Part shown: positions 17,603 to 26,144 of the stretch, in pieces
Layout of the letters: the number at the start of each line of letters is the position of its first letter
Position numbering within the stretch: position 1 is the first letter of the stretch
DNA from: Peptococcaceae bacterium BRH_c23
Lineage (GTDB): Bacteria; Bacillota_B; Desulfitobacteriia; Desulfitobacteriales; Desulfitobacteriaceae
DNA: 36,552 nt
NCBI GenBank assembly: GCA_000961805.1
Contig: LADV01000059.1
Span: 1 to 36,552, forward strand
Reading direction: 5' to 3'
The notes under the pieces: generated by a model
The model's database searches: none
Told to the model about the DNA's origin: nothing
Seen by the model: only the letters and a program-made list of their open reading frames with translations
Made by a program: the position numbers and the translations under genes

Positions 17603-18433
17603 ATGTTATTTGCCAGTGACTTAGATCAAACCTTAATTTATTCGCATCGGATGTTAATCGATAAAGAGCCCCTCGAAATCCAACAAATGCGACCTGTCGA
17701 GTGGTTGGATCATCAATATATTTCCTTTATGACTCAAAAAGCATTGAGTATGCTGAAAGAAATTTCGCACAGACTATTTTTTGTGCCGGTTACAACACGC
17801 ACCGTCATTCAATACGAGCGGATTAATTTTCGTGACTATAACATCTCACATCAATACGCGGTCACCAGTAATGGTGGAACAATCTTTAATCGAGGCGTAG
17901 AAGATCTTGATTGGAAGAGACATGTTTTAGCTGGCAGAGATCTTTGTCTGGCTACTCGCGATCTTGTCGAGGAATTTGAGGAAATAGCACACCCCTCCTG
18001 GGTAATCAAAGATTCCGGTAAACTCGCCGATGATCTATTTTATTACTGTCTGGTTGATCGAGAAAAAATCCCCCTCACGGAATTAGCGGCTTTTAAATTA
18101 TGGGCGAGTGATCATAACTGGGAGTTATCGGTTCAAGGGCGAAAACTCTATCTGGTCCCCATTAATGTCAACAAAAAGGCGGCTATCCAATATATCAAGC
18201 AAAATGAAAACGTGAAGAGTGTGCTTGCTGCTGGAGATTCATTACTGGATTTAGAGATGCTTAAAGCAGCGAATCTTGCCATTGCCCCAGCACATGGGGA
18301 GATATTTTCACAATATGCTCAAAAAATGATGAACCCTGAGCATATACGTTTTACTCAAAAGAGTGGCATAGAAGCCGCCGAAGAAATCTTAGAATGTGTG
18401 GTTAGGGAGCTTTACAAGCTGGCCGTAGTATAA
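17603..18433 (+). CDS. HAD-family hydrolase (Ter locus phosphatase)
   Basis: 276 residues; GGAGG about ten bases upstream of the ATG. Catalytic motif I is SDLDQT (Asp6 nucleophile, Asp8 acid/base), motif II lies in PVTTRT, and motif IV is AAGDSLLDLEML with GDS at about 211-213. The size and the C2-type cap between motifs II and III fit Cof/sucrose-phosphatase-like enzymes. In Ter loci a HAD phosphatase is predicted to dephosphorylate the product of the PRTases. It follows the StiP gene by 16 bases, completing a four-gene operon. Confidence 0.88.
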   Translation: MLFASDLDQTLIYSHRMLIDKEPLEIQQMRPVEWLDHQYISFMTQKALSMLKEISHRLFFVPVTTRTVIQYERINFRDYNISHQYAVTSNGGTIFNRGVEDLDWKRHVLAGRDLCLATRDLVEEFEEIAHPSWVIKDSGKLADDLFYYCLVDREKIPLTELAAFKLWASDHNWELSVQGRKLYLVPINVNKKAAIQYIKQNENVKSVLAAGDSLLDLEMLKAANLAIAPAHGEIFSQYAQKMMNPEHIRFTQKSGIEAAEEILECVVRELYKLAVV

Positions 18434-18540
18434 AATATTGGTCTATTGTACATTATATTAATGGGAAACATTGGTAACTTCTTATTCAACAAAGATTGGC
18501 GGAGGATGTTCAATTATTAATTTAGAAATCTAAGGCAAAG

Positions 18541-18600
18541 ATGTGAAAGTTATGTGAAATTTGTTAAATGCGTATTTTCCTAAAGCTCTCATGTGATAAT
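18541..18600 (+). promoter_or_regulatory. Possible PhoP-type direct repeats and extended -10 upstream of the terD genes
   Basis: ATGTGAAAGTT (18541-18551) and ATGTGAAATTT (18552-18562) are adjacent 11-bp direct repeats, followed by GTTAA. On the minus strand they read TTCACA, TTCACA, TTAACA, which fits the TT(A/C/T)ACA repeats with 11-bp period of Bacillus PhoP boxes. TGTGATAAT (18592-18600) could be an extended -10 with no recognisable -35, as at activator-dependent promoters. Regulator identity is inferred only. Confidence 0.35.
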
Positions 18601-18712
18601 ATACGAGTAATCCATCATTTCTACATTCATCACGCTAAATAAGAGGAAATCGTAAGGAAATGAAGAAAAGAGTATTATACATAGGGTTTAATTCAAAAAA
18701 GGGGGATTATTT

Positions 18713-19348
18713 ATGGCCGGTATCAACTTGCAAAAAGGACAAAAAATTGATTTAACCAAAGGAAATCCTGGCTTATCTAAAATCATGGTGGGTCTAGGCT
18801 GGGATGAAGTATCATCTTCCTCATCAAAACCAAAATCAGGTGGACTTCTCGGAGGCTTGTTTGGCGGCGGAGGAGGAGGTTCTACTACAGCAATTGACTG
18901 CGATGCTTCAGCAATCCTGCTTGATGCTCAGGACAAGCTTACTTCTAAAGATCGTTTGGTCTACTTTGGTAATTTGCAAAGCGGCGACAAAAGTGTCAAA
19001 CACAGTGGAGATAACCTTACAGGAGCCGGCGATGGAGACGATGAACAAATTCAGGTAGAACTCAGCAGTGTCCCTAGTAGTGTTCAAAAGATTGTTTTTG
19101 TGGTTAATATTTACGATTGCGTTAAACGCAAACAGGACTTTGGACTAATTGCCAATGCCTTCATTCGGGTTGTCAATCCAGTTAATGGACAAGAGTTTTG
19201 TCGGTACAATTTAACAGAAAGTTATGCTGGTAAAACGAGTTTAGTGGTTGCAGAGGTTTATCGTCATAATAATGAGTGGAAATTTGCTGCCTTGGGCCAA
19301 GGCACAAATGATGCATCCTTAAGTGAGCTCATTCGTCGATATCAATAA
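18713..19348 (+). CDS. TerD-family protein with Gly/Ser-rich insertion
   Basis: 211 residues, AAAAGGGGG upstream of ATG. TerD family: opening [37 protein letters not shown] in the middle, and VAEVYRHNNEWKFAALGQG near the end. TerD proteins bind calcium and occur in tellurite and stress resistance loci. Unlike its two neighbours, this one has a low-complexity stretch of Ser, Lys and Gly (about residues 29-55, including GGLLGGLFGGGGGGS) in place of the usual NKY-GG-DFDLD segment, so one calcium-binding aspartate set is altered (AIDCDAS remains). It may act as a flexible or partner-binding variant. Confidence 0.9.
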   Translation: MAGINLQKGQKIDLTKGNPGLSKIMVGLGWDEVSSSSSKPKSGGLLGGLFGGGGGGSTTAIDCDASAILLDAQDKLTSKDRLVYFGNLQSGDKSVKHSGDNLTGAGDGDDEQIQVELSSVPSSVQKIVFVVNIYDCVKRKQDFGLIANAFIRVVNPVNGQEFCRYNLTESYAGKTSLVVAEVYRHNNEWKFAALGQGTNDASLSELIRRYQ

Positions 19349-19415
19349 ACTTAGAACCTCTGCTTATTAAAGTGAGGGTCTTTGGAAAAAAGAAATATTA
19401 AAGGGGGATATAAAA

Positions 19416-19994
19416 ATGGCTATTAGTTTACAAAAGGGTCAAAAAGTCGATCTTACTAAAACTAATCCGGGTCTTACAAAAATCATTATTGGTCTAGGGT
19501 GGGATGTCAACAAGTATGATGGCGGAAAGGACTTTGATCTAGATTCCTCAGTATTTATGTTAAGTCCTGAAGGAAAAGTTGCCGATGAGAAGAACTTTAT
19601 CTTTTTTAATAACCCGAAGAGCCCAGATGGCGCAGTGACACATACGGGTGATAATCGTTCTGGTGCAGGAGATGGGGATGACGAGCAAATTAAAGTTGAC
19701 CTAGCTACTGTAGCTAGCAACGTTGCCAAGATCACCTTTGGGATTACGATCCACGAGGCGGCAGAACGCAATCAGAACTTTGGTCAAGTGTCCAATGCTT
19801 ATGTGCGTGTTATCAATGAAGCATCAGGCGAGGAACTAATCCGTTATGACCTCGGCGAAGACTTCTCGATTGAGACAGCAGTTGTGGTGGGTGAGCTTTA
19901 TCGCAATAATGCTGAATGGAAGTTTAATGCAATCGGCAGTGGCTATCAAAACGGTCTAGCCGGACTATGCAAAGATTTTGGGTTAGACGTATAA
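19416..19994 (+). CDS. TerD-family protein
   Basis: 192 residues, AAAGGGGG upstream of ATG; the typical TerD length. All family features are present: [40 protein letters not shown] with the calcium-binding aspartates, [34 protein letters not shown] and [17 protein letters not shown]. It is expected to be a cytosolic calcium-binding protein of the Ter stress response. It follows the first terD gene by 67 bases; a weak hairpin (CCTC/GAGG with TCTTT) in between could reduce read-through. Confidence 0.93.
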   Translation: MAISLQKGQKVDLTKTNPGLTKIIIGLGWDVNKYDGGKDFDLDSSVFMLSPEGKVADEKNFIFFNNPKSPDGAVTHTGDNRSGAGDGDDEQIKVDLATVASNVAKITFGITIHEAAERNQNFGQVSNAYVRVINEASGEELIRYDLGEDFSIETAVVVGELYRNNAEWKFNAIGSGYQNGLAGLCKDFGLDV

Positions 19995-19996
19995 TT

Positions 19997-20059
19997 CGAT
20001 GCACGATGCACGATGCACGATGCACGATGCACGATGCACGATGCACGATGCACGATGCA
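19997..20059. repeat. Heptamer tandem repeat, nine copies of CGATGCA
   Basis: Nine perfect consecutive copies of CGATGCA fill most of the spacer between the second and third terD genes. Each junction contains TGCA-CGA-TGCA, so short hairpins are possible. A 7-bp perfect array of this kind is prone to copy-number change. Confidence 0.97.
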
Positions 20060-20135
20060 CGTATTTCTAAACTTCCTACTTTAATAACTTTGTTTTAGTG
20101 TTATGTGCCGAAATAGAATAGAAGGAAGTGTTTTT

Positions 20136-20720
20136 ATGGCGGTTATAAGTTTGCAAAAAGGACAGAAGATTGATCTCACAAAGGGAAACCCTGGGCTGAA
20201 AAACATTATTGTTGGCTTAGGGTGGGATACGAATAAGTATTCAGGTGGATCAGATTTTGACTTAGATGCTTCGGTATTCTTACTTGATAAAAATGGTAAA
20301 GCTGGGGGTATAGAAGATTTCATCTATTATAATAATCTTTCCGGCGGAAATGGGTCTGTAAATCATACGGGTGATAATCTCACGGGTGCAGGTGATGGAG
20401 ATGATGAACAAGTTAAAGTTGATCTTGGCATAGTACCTGCCCATGTTGATAAAATTGCTTTTACGGTTACCATTCATGATGCGATTGCCAGGGGACAGAA
20501 TTTTGGTCAAGTATCGAATGCTTTTGTGCGCGTTGTCAATGAAACTGACGGAAAAGAAGTCATGCGCTATGATTTAGGGGAAGATTTTTCTGTGGAAACT
20601 GCCCTCGTCGTTTGCGAACTTTACCGTCACCAAGGGGAATGGAAGTTCAATGCTGTGGGCAATGGTTTCTCAGGTGGTTTAAGCGCGCTGTGCTCAAACT
20701 ATGGTTTACAAGTAGGTTAG
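20136..20720 (+). CDS. TerD-family protein
   Basis: The ATG at 20136 is preferred: it aligns with the starts of the neighbouring TerD proteins ([20 protein letters not shown]) and has GAAGGAAG upstream, whereas the ATG at 20103 does not. 194 residues. Complete TerD pattern with [54 protein letters not shown] and [17 protein letters not shown]. Very similar to the preceding gene, so the pair is a recent tandem duplication relative to the Gly-rich paralogue. A good terminator follows, ending the Ter locus. Confidence 0.93.
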   Translation: MAVISLQKGQKIDLTKGNPGLKNIIVGLGWDTNKYSGGSDFDLDASVFLLDKNGKAGGIEDFIYYNNLSGGNGSVNHTGDNLTGAGDGDDEQVKVDLGIVPAHVDKIAFTVTIHDAIARGQNFGQVSNAFVRVVNETDGKEVMRYDLGEDFSVETALVVCELYRHQGEWKFNAVGNGFSGGLSALCSNYGLQVG

Positions 20721-20739
20721 AATACGACTAATGACGAAG

Positions 20740-20783
20740 AAGAGAGACGCTCTAAAGAAATTTTGGGCGTCTCTTTCTTTCTT
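20740..20783 (+). terminator. Rho-independent terminator of the Ter locus
   Basis: AGAGACGC at 20743-20750 pairs with GCGTCTCT at 20767-20774, extended by purine/pyrimidine flanks, followed by TTCTTTCTT. Confidence 0.75.
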
Positions 20784-20802
20784 CTGTTTAACAGGTGGGT
20801 GT

Positions 20803-20862
20803 GTGTAACGGGGACGGCCCTTTTGACACATTAATGTGTTAAAAGGACTGTCCCCGTTACAC
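20803..20862. repeat. 60-bp near-perfect palindromic (REP/MITE-like) element
   Basis: The two 30-base arms, 20803-20832 and 20833-20862, are almost perfectly complementary: only one mismatch and two G-T pairs when folded. Core GGGGAC...GTCCCC with AAAAGGAC and outer GTGTAAC/GTTACAC. The right arm recurs at 36381-36409. Dispersed GGGGAC/GTCCCC palindromes of this kind are common in Firmicutes and often belong to REP-type elements mobilised by a Y1 transposase; no such transposase is in the window. Confidence 0.8.
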
Positions 20863-21110
20863 ATGTTCCCCTTACACTCCATGCCGTTGCATACCACTGA
20901 TGAAGGTTATTATTAGATAGATAATTAAAATTCTGAAAATAGAAGAATAATGGTAGATATTTAAGAAAAATTGATGATTAAGTATAAATCGGGTGTATAA
21001 ACATTGTTTATGGGGGTTGCAAATAATGGAATAATTGTTTATTATTTTGGGGATACTCGCTTTTTAGGCTAATGAAAAATGTCACAATCTTGATCAGGGG
21101 GAAAGCATTA
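20863..21110. promoter_or_regulatory. Promoter region of hydrogenase operon 1
   Basis: AT-rich spacer without a gene. A possible promoter is TTGATG (20971-20976) and TATAAA (20996-21001) with a long 19-bp spacer. A palindrome ATAAAC-ATT-GTTTAT (20997-21011) overlaps this -10 and could be an operator. AATAAT-TGTTT-ATTATT lies further down. I found no convincing GG-N10-GC sigma-54 site. Confidence 0.3.
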
Positions 21111-23048
21111 ATGGTTAATAAGGAGAGCCAAATCGTTCGCCAATTATTTATGGGTTTAAGTGTTATATTGGCTGGAGCGGGACTCATCTGGGGAACATTT
21201 TTAACTTCTAGAGGTGAGGAGTGGATTAAAACCGGATTAAGATTCTTTACGGACGCTGGAGCGGGACTTTCACTAACCTGGAAATTGGATGGACTAACGG
21301 TATTCTTCCTTTTTATCTTGCTCTTGGGGCAAGGCCTAGCCTCTCTTTATGCCCTGGGATACCTCAAGGAGTATCAAGAAAAGAACAAGTCACTCTGGCC
21401 TTTTTTAGTTAATTGGTTTTTATTTCTTGCCAGTATGTTTGGCGTATTACTAGCGAATGATGGCTTCACCTTTTTATTAACTTGGGAAATGATGTCCCTG
21501 TTCTCATTCTTCTTAGTACTCTACGAACATGAAGACCCTCAAAATCGTAAGTCTGCTTATATATACTTTGTCATGACCCATGTCGCAACGGTATTATTGA
21601 CCACGGCAATTTTATATTTATATGCTTTGACAGGAAGTTTTGCTTTTGAAGTATGGGCAGTTGCGGTTCCCTCACTTTCCACAATTGAGCTAAATTTAAT
21701 TTTTCTTGCTTTCTTTATTGGCTTCGGCACCAAAGCCGGCTTTGTTCCATTTCACATTTGGCTGCCTTATGCCCATTCGGCTGCCCCAAGTCCAGTATCT
21801 ACCCTGATGTCTGGTGTGATGGTAAAAGTTGCGCTCTATCTCTTTATAAGATTGGTCTGGTTGACTTTAGGACCTGGCCCGATTTGGTGGGGTTGGTTAT
21901 TTTTGATCGTTGGCGCAATCTCAGCCCTAGTAGGGATATTATCAGCTTCTGTGCAGTCGGATCTCAAAAAATTACTCGCTTATTCCACGATAGAGAATGT
22001 CGGAATCCTTGGCATAGCTTTAGGCAGTGCCTTGCTGGCAAGATCCTGGAATCATGCTTGGGCAATGGATCTAGCACTGGTTGCTTTCTTTTGGCACACT
22101 ATGCAACATATGCTTTTCAAATCGTTGCTGTTTATGGGAGCTGGGAATATCATCCAGACAACCCATGCCCGAAATCTTGAACGCTTGGGTGGATTGCTCA
22201 AACGCATGCCCAAGACGGGTTTAGCAGCCCTGATCGGAATCATAGGTATTACAGCATTACCCCCGCTTGGTGGGTTCTGGGGAGAATTAATGCTTCTCCA
22301 ATCTCTATGGGTGAATACAGCCGAACTTGCCAATGGCTGGAGTAAAGTCTTCTTGCCGTTGTCGATTGGGGTTCTCGCTCTGGTAGGTGGATTGTCGATT
22401 GCCACGTTCGTCAAGTGGTTTGGAATTTCTTTCCTTGGACAAGCCCGCTCCTCAGTGGCAGAAAAGGCTAAAGAAGCAAACCCTGTTCAGTATATTACAC
22501 CCTTAATTGCTGGAGGATTAGCGGTTTTAAGTGTACTATTCCCCTCAGGGACCTTAGCCATCATCAATGTACCTCTTTCAGTTCTAAGACCCAGTGACAT
22601 GGTAGGAATACGGTCAGCCCTTGGGACACCGCTTAACCTTTCCTCGGTCTACCTAATCCTGCTGATTCTTCTCACGGTCTGCGTCGTGATTCTAAGTAAA
22701 CGAGGGATTCATAGAGTTACGGCAACTTGGAACTGCGGTGCGCCCTTAACACCGAGTTTACAGTATACTGCCGGTGGATTAACAAATCCCATTCGAGTCC
22801 TTTTTGCCAAAGTATTGGGTTCGCAACGATGTGTTGAAGGGGATTTTGCTAAAGGTCCTTATAGTTTGAGTTCTCTGACGTACGAAGGGAAAATCAAAGA
22901 AGTCTTTGAGGATAGTTTCTATCGACCTGTAATACGCGGGTTGCTTTGGCTATCGTCTCATATCCGCAAACTACAAGCGGGGAGCATCCATCTATATTTA
23001 GGCTACCTATTAGTTACAGTCATCGTCGTTTTGATTTTAGGACGTTAG
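21111..23048 (+). CDS. hyfB: HyfB-like antiporter subunit, hydrogenase copy 1
   Basis: The ATG at 21111 is preferred (AGGGGGA nine bases upstream), giving about 645 residues; the ATG at 21072 lacks a site. It is a NuoL/M/N-type proton-antiporter-like subunit with about 14-16 membrane helices. Key landmarks: LLTWEMMSLFSFFLVLYEHED with the ion-path glutamate, FGTKAGFVPFHIWLPYAHSAAPSPVS, MSGVMVKVALY, and DLKKLLAYSTIENVG with the buried lysine. The C-terminal soluble stretch (TWNCGAPLTPSLQYT...YRPVI) is typical of HyfB. It should couple H2 chemistry to ion pumping. First gene of a six-gene operon; the next begins 11 bases later. Confidence 0.9.
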   Translation: MVNKESQIVRQLFMGLSVILAGAGLIWGTFLTSRGEEWIKTGLRFFTDAGAGLSLTWKLDGLTVFFLFILLLGQGLASLYALGYLKEYQEKNKSLWPFLVNWFLFLASMFGVLLANDGFTFLLTWEMMSLFSFFLVLYEHEDPQNRKSAYIYFVMTHVATVLLTTAILYLYALTGSFAFEVWAVAVPSLSTIELNLIFLAFFIGFGTKAGFVPFHIWLPYAHSAAPSPVSTLMSGVMVKVALYLFIRLVWLTLGPGPIWWGWLFLIVGAISALVGILSASVQSDLKKLLAYSTIENVGILGIALGSALLARSWNHAWAMDLALVAFFWHTMQHMLFKSLLFMGAGNIIQTTHARNLERLGGLLKRMPKTGLAALIGIIGITALPPLGGFWGELMLLQSLWVNTAELANGWSKVFLPLSIGVLALVGGLSIATFVKWFGISFLGQARSSVAEKAKEANPVQYITPLIAGGLAVLSVLFPSGTLAIINVPLSVLRPSDMVGIRSALGTPLNLSSVYLILLILLTVCVVILSKRGIHRVTATWNCGAPLTPSLQYTAGGLTNPIRVLFAKVLGSQRCVEGDFAKGPYSLSSLTYEGKIKEVFEDSFYRPVIRGLLWLSSHIRKLQAGSIHLYLGYLLVTVIVVLILGR

Positions 23049-23058
23049 GAGAGAAGAG

Positions 23059-24027
23059 ATGGACGAATTATTCACGATACTTACCCGTCTTTTGATGGGA
23101 ATAGGGCATTTGGCAATCTTCTTAGTTGCTGTTCCGCTTCTCCAAGGTTTCATTAAAAAAAGTAAAGCGTTTTGGCAGATGCGTCAGGGCCCACCAATCC
23201 TTCAACCCTACCGAGATTTAAGAAAATTAATGAATAAAGAAGAACTGATCTCTGAACATGCCTCTTGGCTCTTTCTATTAACCCCGCGGATTGCTCTAGC
23301 TAGCACATTAATGGCCGGGCTCGTTATTCCCGGTATTTGGGGCTGGGCGCCGTTAAGCATATGGGGGGACCTCTTTATATTCGGGGCAAGCCTTGGCCTG
23401 GTACGCTTGTTATTGACACTCTCAGGGTTAGAGGGGGCAGGAACGTTTGGAGGAATGGGTGCCAGTAGAGAACTTTTCCTGGGATTATTAACGGAACCAG
23501 CCTTACTTCTAGGGCTAATCGTTTTAGCATTTATGACCGAGACAACCTCCTTACAGGGGATCACGGTTGGATTGCAGAGTTTTTCCCCTCTGGATATTTC
23601 TCGAATCTTAGCCCTGATAGCCTTAGGGATGGTAAGTATTGCGGAGATGGGACGGATACCCATGGATAATCCGGATACACATTTGGAATTAACGATGGTT
23701 CATGAAGGGATGCTGCTAGAGTATTCCGGACCGTCGCTGGCCCTGCTTAATTTCGCTGAACAGCTAAAACAACTCTTACTCCTGGTTTTATTGGCGCACT
23801 TCATTTGGCCTAGTGGTTTGGTCTCGGTTAGTAATGGAGTTTTAGGTGCGCTCTTGGCTTTGGTTTTTGTTAGCGTAAAAGTGACAGCGTTAGGATTTTT
23901 CTTTGCCACGGTGGAGAGTCTCTTCGTTAAGAGGCGGCTTTTCCGAGCACCTCACTTTTTGGCAACAGGCGCTGCTTGTGCCATTTTAGCCTTAATTTCA
24001 CTTTGGATTATAAGGGGGCAGATTTAA
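23059..24027 (+). CDS. hyfC: HyfC-like (NuoH-type) membrane subunit, hydrogenase copy 1
   Basis: 322 residues, about eight membrane helices, ATG after GGAGAGAAG. It is the NuoH/HycD-type subunit that anchors the soluble hydrogenase arm: FWQMRQGPPILQPYRDL near helix 1, GTFGGMGASRELFLG in the conserved cytoplasmic loop, and GRIPMDNPDTHLELTMVHEG with the E/H/D cluster at the start of the ion channel. The partner NuoL/N-type subunits are on either side. E. coli HyfC has a similar length. Confidence 0.92.
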   Translation: MDELFTILTRLLMGIGHLAIFLVAVPLLQGFIKKSKAFWQMRQGPPILQPYRDLRKLMNKEELISEHASWLFLLTPRIALASTLMAGLVIPGIWGWAPLSIWGDLFIFGASLGLVRLLLTLSGLEGAGTFGGMGASRELFLGLLTEPALLLGLIVLAFMTETTSLQGITVGLQSFSPLDISRILALIALGMVSIAEMGRIPMDNPDTHLELTMVHEGMLLEYSGPSLALLNFAEQLKQLLLLVLLAHFIWPSGLVSVSNGVLGALLALVFVSVKVTALGFFFATVESLFVKRRLFRAPHFLATGAACAILALISLWIIRGQI

Positions 24028-24028
24028 A

Positions 24029-24682
24029 GTGGTAGGTATTTCTGCGAACGGGCTTAATTTAGTACTACTTGTCCTCTTAGTCAGCGGACTATTAATGGTC
24101 TATAGTGCCCGGGTGAAAAAAGCCCTGAATTGGTGGACCATCCAAACCGTTTTTGTCTCGCTTCTTTTGATAGCTGAAGGGGTCCATAACCATGCCACGG
24201 AGATCATCATATTCGGAGTGCTGTTATTAGTAGCTAAGGCTGGGATTATCCCCATACTTTTACGACAGGTTTTAAAAGAGTCAAAGACAGAGTGGGTTGG
24301 TGAGATATACTTAAAGCGCGCGTCGTCTTTAGTTATTGCCGGAGGCTTAACCCTGGTAGCCTACGAGGTGACACAACCTTTAATGGCACTTCACTCCAGT
24401 TATCGCAACGGGTTAGCCGTCGCAATAGCCTTGATTTTCTATGGTCTTTTGCTAATGATGACTCGTAAAGTCGCTATAGTTCAAGTTTTAGGAATTCTGC
24501 TTATAGACAATGGGATATTCCTAGCAGGATTTTTCCTAACCCAAGGGATGCCATTGTTAGTGGAATTGGGGGCGGCCTTTGACATTCTTGTGGGGATGGT
24601 CATCATTGGTATTTTATCTAAGCAAATGCTGGAAACGTATGATTCTCTAAATGTTGATCACATGAGGTCATTGAAAGGATAG
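24029..24682 (+). CDS. hyfE: HyfE-like membrane subunit, hydrogenase copy 1
   Basis: 217 residues starting with GTG at 24029, one base after the previous stop; AAGGGGG lies ten bases upstream inside the previous gene. Seven or so membrane helices. It matches HyfE (E. coli about 216 residues), which contains a NuoK-like part: VSLLLIAEGVHNH, LLLVAKAGIIPILL, LLIDNGIFLAGFFLTQG and ELGAAFDILVGMVIIG. The glutamates and aspartates in these helices belong to the ion path. Translationally coupled with its neighbours. Confidence 0.85.
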   Translation: MVGISANGLNLVLLVLLVSGLLMVYSARVKKALNWWTIQTVFVSLLLIAEGVHNHATEIIIFGVLLLVAKAGIIPILLRQVLKESKTEWVGEIYLKRASSLVIAGGLTLVAYEVTQPLMALHSSYRNGLAVAIALIFYGLLLMMTRKVAIVQVLGILLIDNGIFLAGFFLTQGMPLLVELGAAFDILVGMVIIGILSKQMLETYDSLNVDHMRSLKG

Positions 24683-24688
24683 TATGCG

Positions 24689-26143
24689 ATGTTTATTGGA
24701 GTAGCGGTAATCGCGGCAGTAGGAATGCTATTTTCGGAAAAGAAAACCTACTTAAGACTATTGAACAGCGTGGCTCTTGTGTTGTTAACGTTGAGTGGAG
24801 GATGGACCATCAGACAAACGTTGAGCCAAGGGTCCTACGGGTATGGGTCAGGCATACTATATTGGGATGCACTGAGTGTATTGCTTCTTAGCGTCATTAT
24901 CATGATAGCTATCTATGTTATTCTATTTTCGTTTGGGTATATGGAAGAAGAAGTTCGAGAAAAGAAACTTCCGAGAACGAGGTTGAAGTGGTATTATTTC
25001 TGGATCTGGATCTTTATGGCAACGATGCTTTTGGTCGTCAGCACTCCCAATCTGGGCATCATTTGGGTAGGTATTGAAGGGACAACCTTAGCTACGACTC
25101 TCTTGGTTGGTTTCTATCGAAACAAGCAGGCGATTGAAGCTGCTTGGAAATATGTGATTTTATGTGTGGTGGGTATTAGTTTTGCCTTACTGGGAACAAT
25201 GTTGCTTTTTGCGTCTGTGGCACCGCTCTTGGGTCAGAGTTTAAGTGCGTTGGATTGGCGAATGCTCCCTAATGTAGCGAGTCAGTTAGACCCGACTTTA
25301 TTGCGCCTGGGTGTTTTGTTTGCCGTCGTTGGCTATGGGGCAAAAGTTGGATTCGCTCCTATGCATGCTTGGCTTCCTGATGCTCATAGTCAGGCACCTT
25401 CACCCGTCAGTGCCTTGCTATCCGCAGTTTTACTGAACTGTGCTCTCTATGCCATTTTGCGTTGGCACTGTGTGGCTCGTCTGACCACTTTAGGTCCGGA
25501 TTTCGTAGGGACGATACTCATAAGTTTTGGATTATTATCGTTGGGGCTTATGGTAGGGTTTATCTTATTGCAAAAAGATATCAAACGATTATTGGCCTAT
25601 TCGAGTGTTGAACACATGGGAATCTTAGCAATCGGTTTCGGATTAGGCACCAGAGAAGCTGTCTGGGGGGCCTCGTTGCATCTCTTGCTTCATGGACTTA
25701 CCAAAGCAAATCTATTCGTCATTGTTGGCAGGTTGGTACAAAAGACGGGAACAAGGCAAATTTCGAGGATGCGTGGAATCTTTAAAATCTGGCCTTACAC
25801 TGGGATAATTATGGTTCTTGGCTTATTAGCAATCACTGGCACGCCCCCTTTTGGAACGTTTCGCTCAGAGGTCATTATCTTATCCGCTCTATTTAAAACA
25901 GGCCATCCACTACTTGGCTTTTTGAGTGTTTTATTTCTTACGGTTATATTCGCAGGGTTTCTCTATCATTTCCTCCAGATGCTTTATGGGAAGCCAAGCG
26001 GCCGGCATCAGCCTGGAGAGAGTGTCAGCACACTTGCTCTGGCAATCCCCCTTTTAGTAGTCCTTTTCTTAGGCTTATTCATTCCCCAAAGCCTGAATCA
26101 GGTACTCAATCAGGTCGTCGAAGTGATATTGGGAGGAGTTTAG
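24689..26143 (+). CDS. hyfF: HyfF-like antiporter subunit, hydrogenase copy 1
   Basis: 484 residues; AAGGATAG precedes the ATG. NuoN/M-type antiporter-like subunit with about 14 helices. Motifs: GIIWVGIEGTTLATTLLVGFY (helix-5 glutamate), GYGAKVGFAPMHAWLPDAHSQAPSPVSALLS, and QKDIKRLLAYSSVEHMG (buried lysine). This is the second antiporter subunit of the complex. E. coli Hyf has a third, HyfD, which is missing here. Seven bases after hyfE. Confidence 0.9.
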   Translation: MFIGVAVIAAVGMLFSEKKTYLRLLNSVALVLLTLSGGWTIRQTLSQGSYGYGSGILYWDALSVLLLSVIIMIAIYVILFSFGYMEEEVREKKLPRTRLKWYYFWIWIFMATMLLVVSTPNLGIIWVGIEGTTLATTLLVGFYRNKQAIEAAWKYVILCVVGISFALLGTMLLFASVAPLLGQSLSALDWRMLPNVASQLDPTLLRLGVLFAVVGYGAKVGFAPMHAWLPDAHSQAPSPVSALLSAVLLNCALYAILRWHCVARLTTLGPDFVGTILISFGLLSLGLMVGFILLQKDIKRLLAYSSVEHMGILAIGFGLGTREAVWGASLHLLLHGLTKANLFVIVGRLVQKTGTRQISRMRGIFKIWPYTGIIMVLGLLAITGTPPFGTFRSEVIILSALFKTGHPLLGFLSVLFLTVIFAGFLYHFLQMLYGKPSGRHQPGESVSTLALAIPLLVVLFLGLFIPQSLNQVLNQVVEVILGGV

Positions 26144-26144
26144 G

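Noticed and set aside
19997..20059. CRISPR array
   Set aside because: Units are only 7 bp and directly adjacent with no spacers; it is a simple tandem repeat.
20863..21110. Sigma-54 promoter for hydrogenase operon 1, suggested by the convergent Fis-type regulator at the window end
   Set aside because: No GG-N10-GC arrangement with the expected flanks was found here, nor upstream of operon 2.
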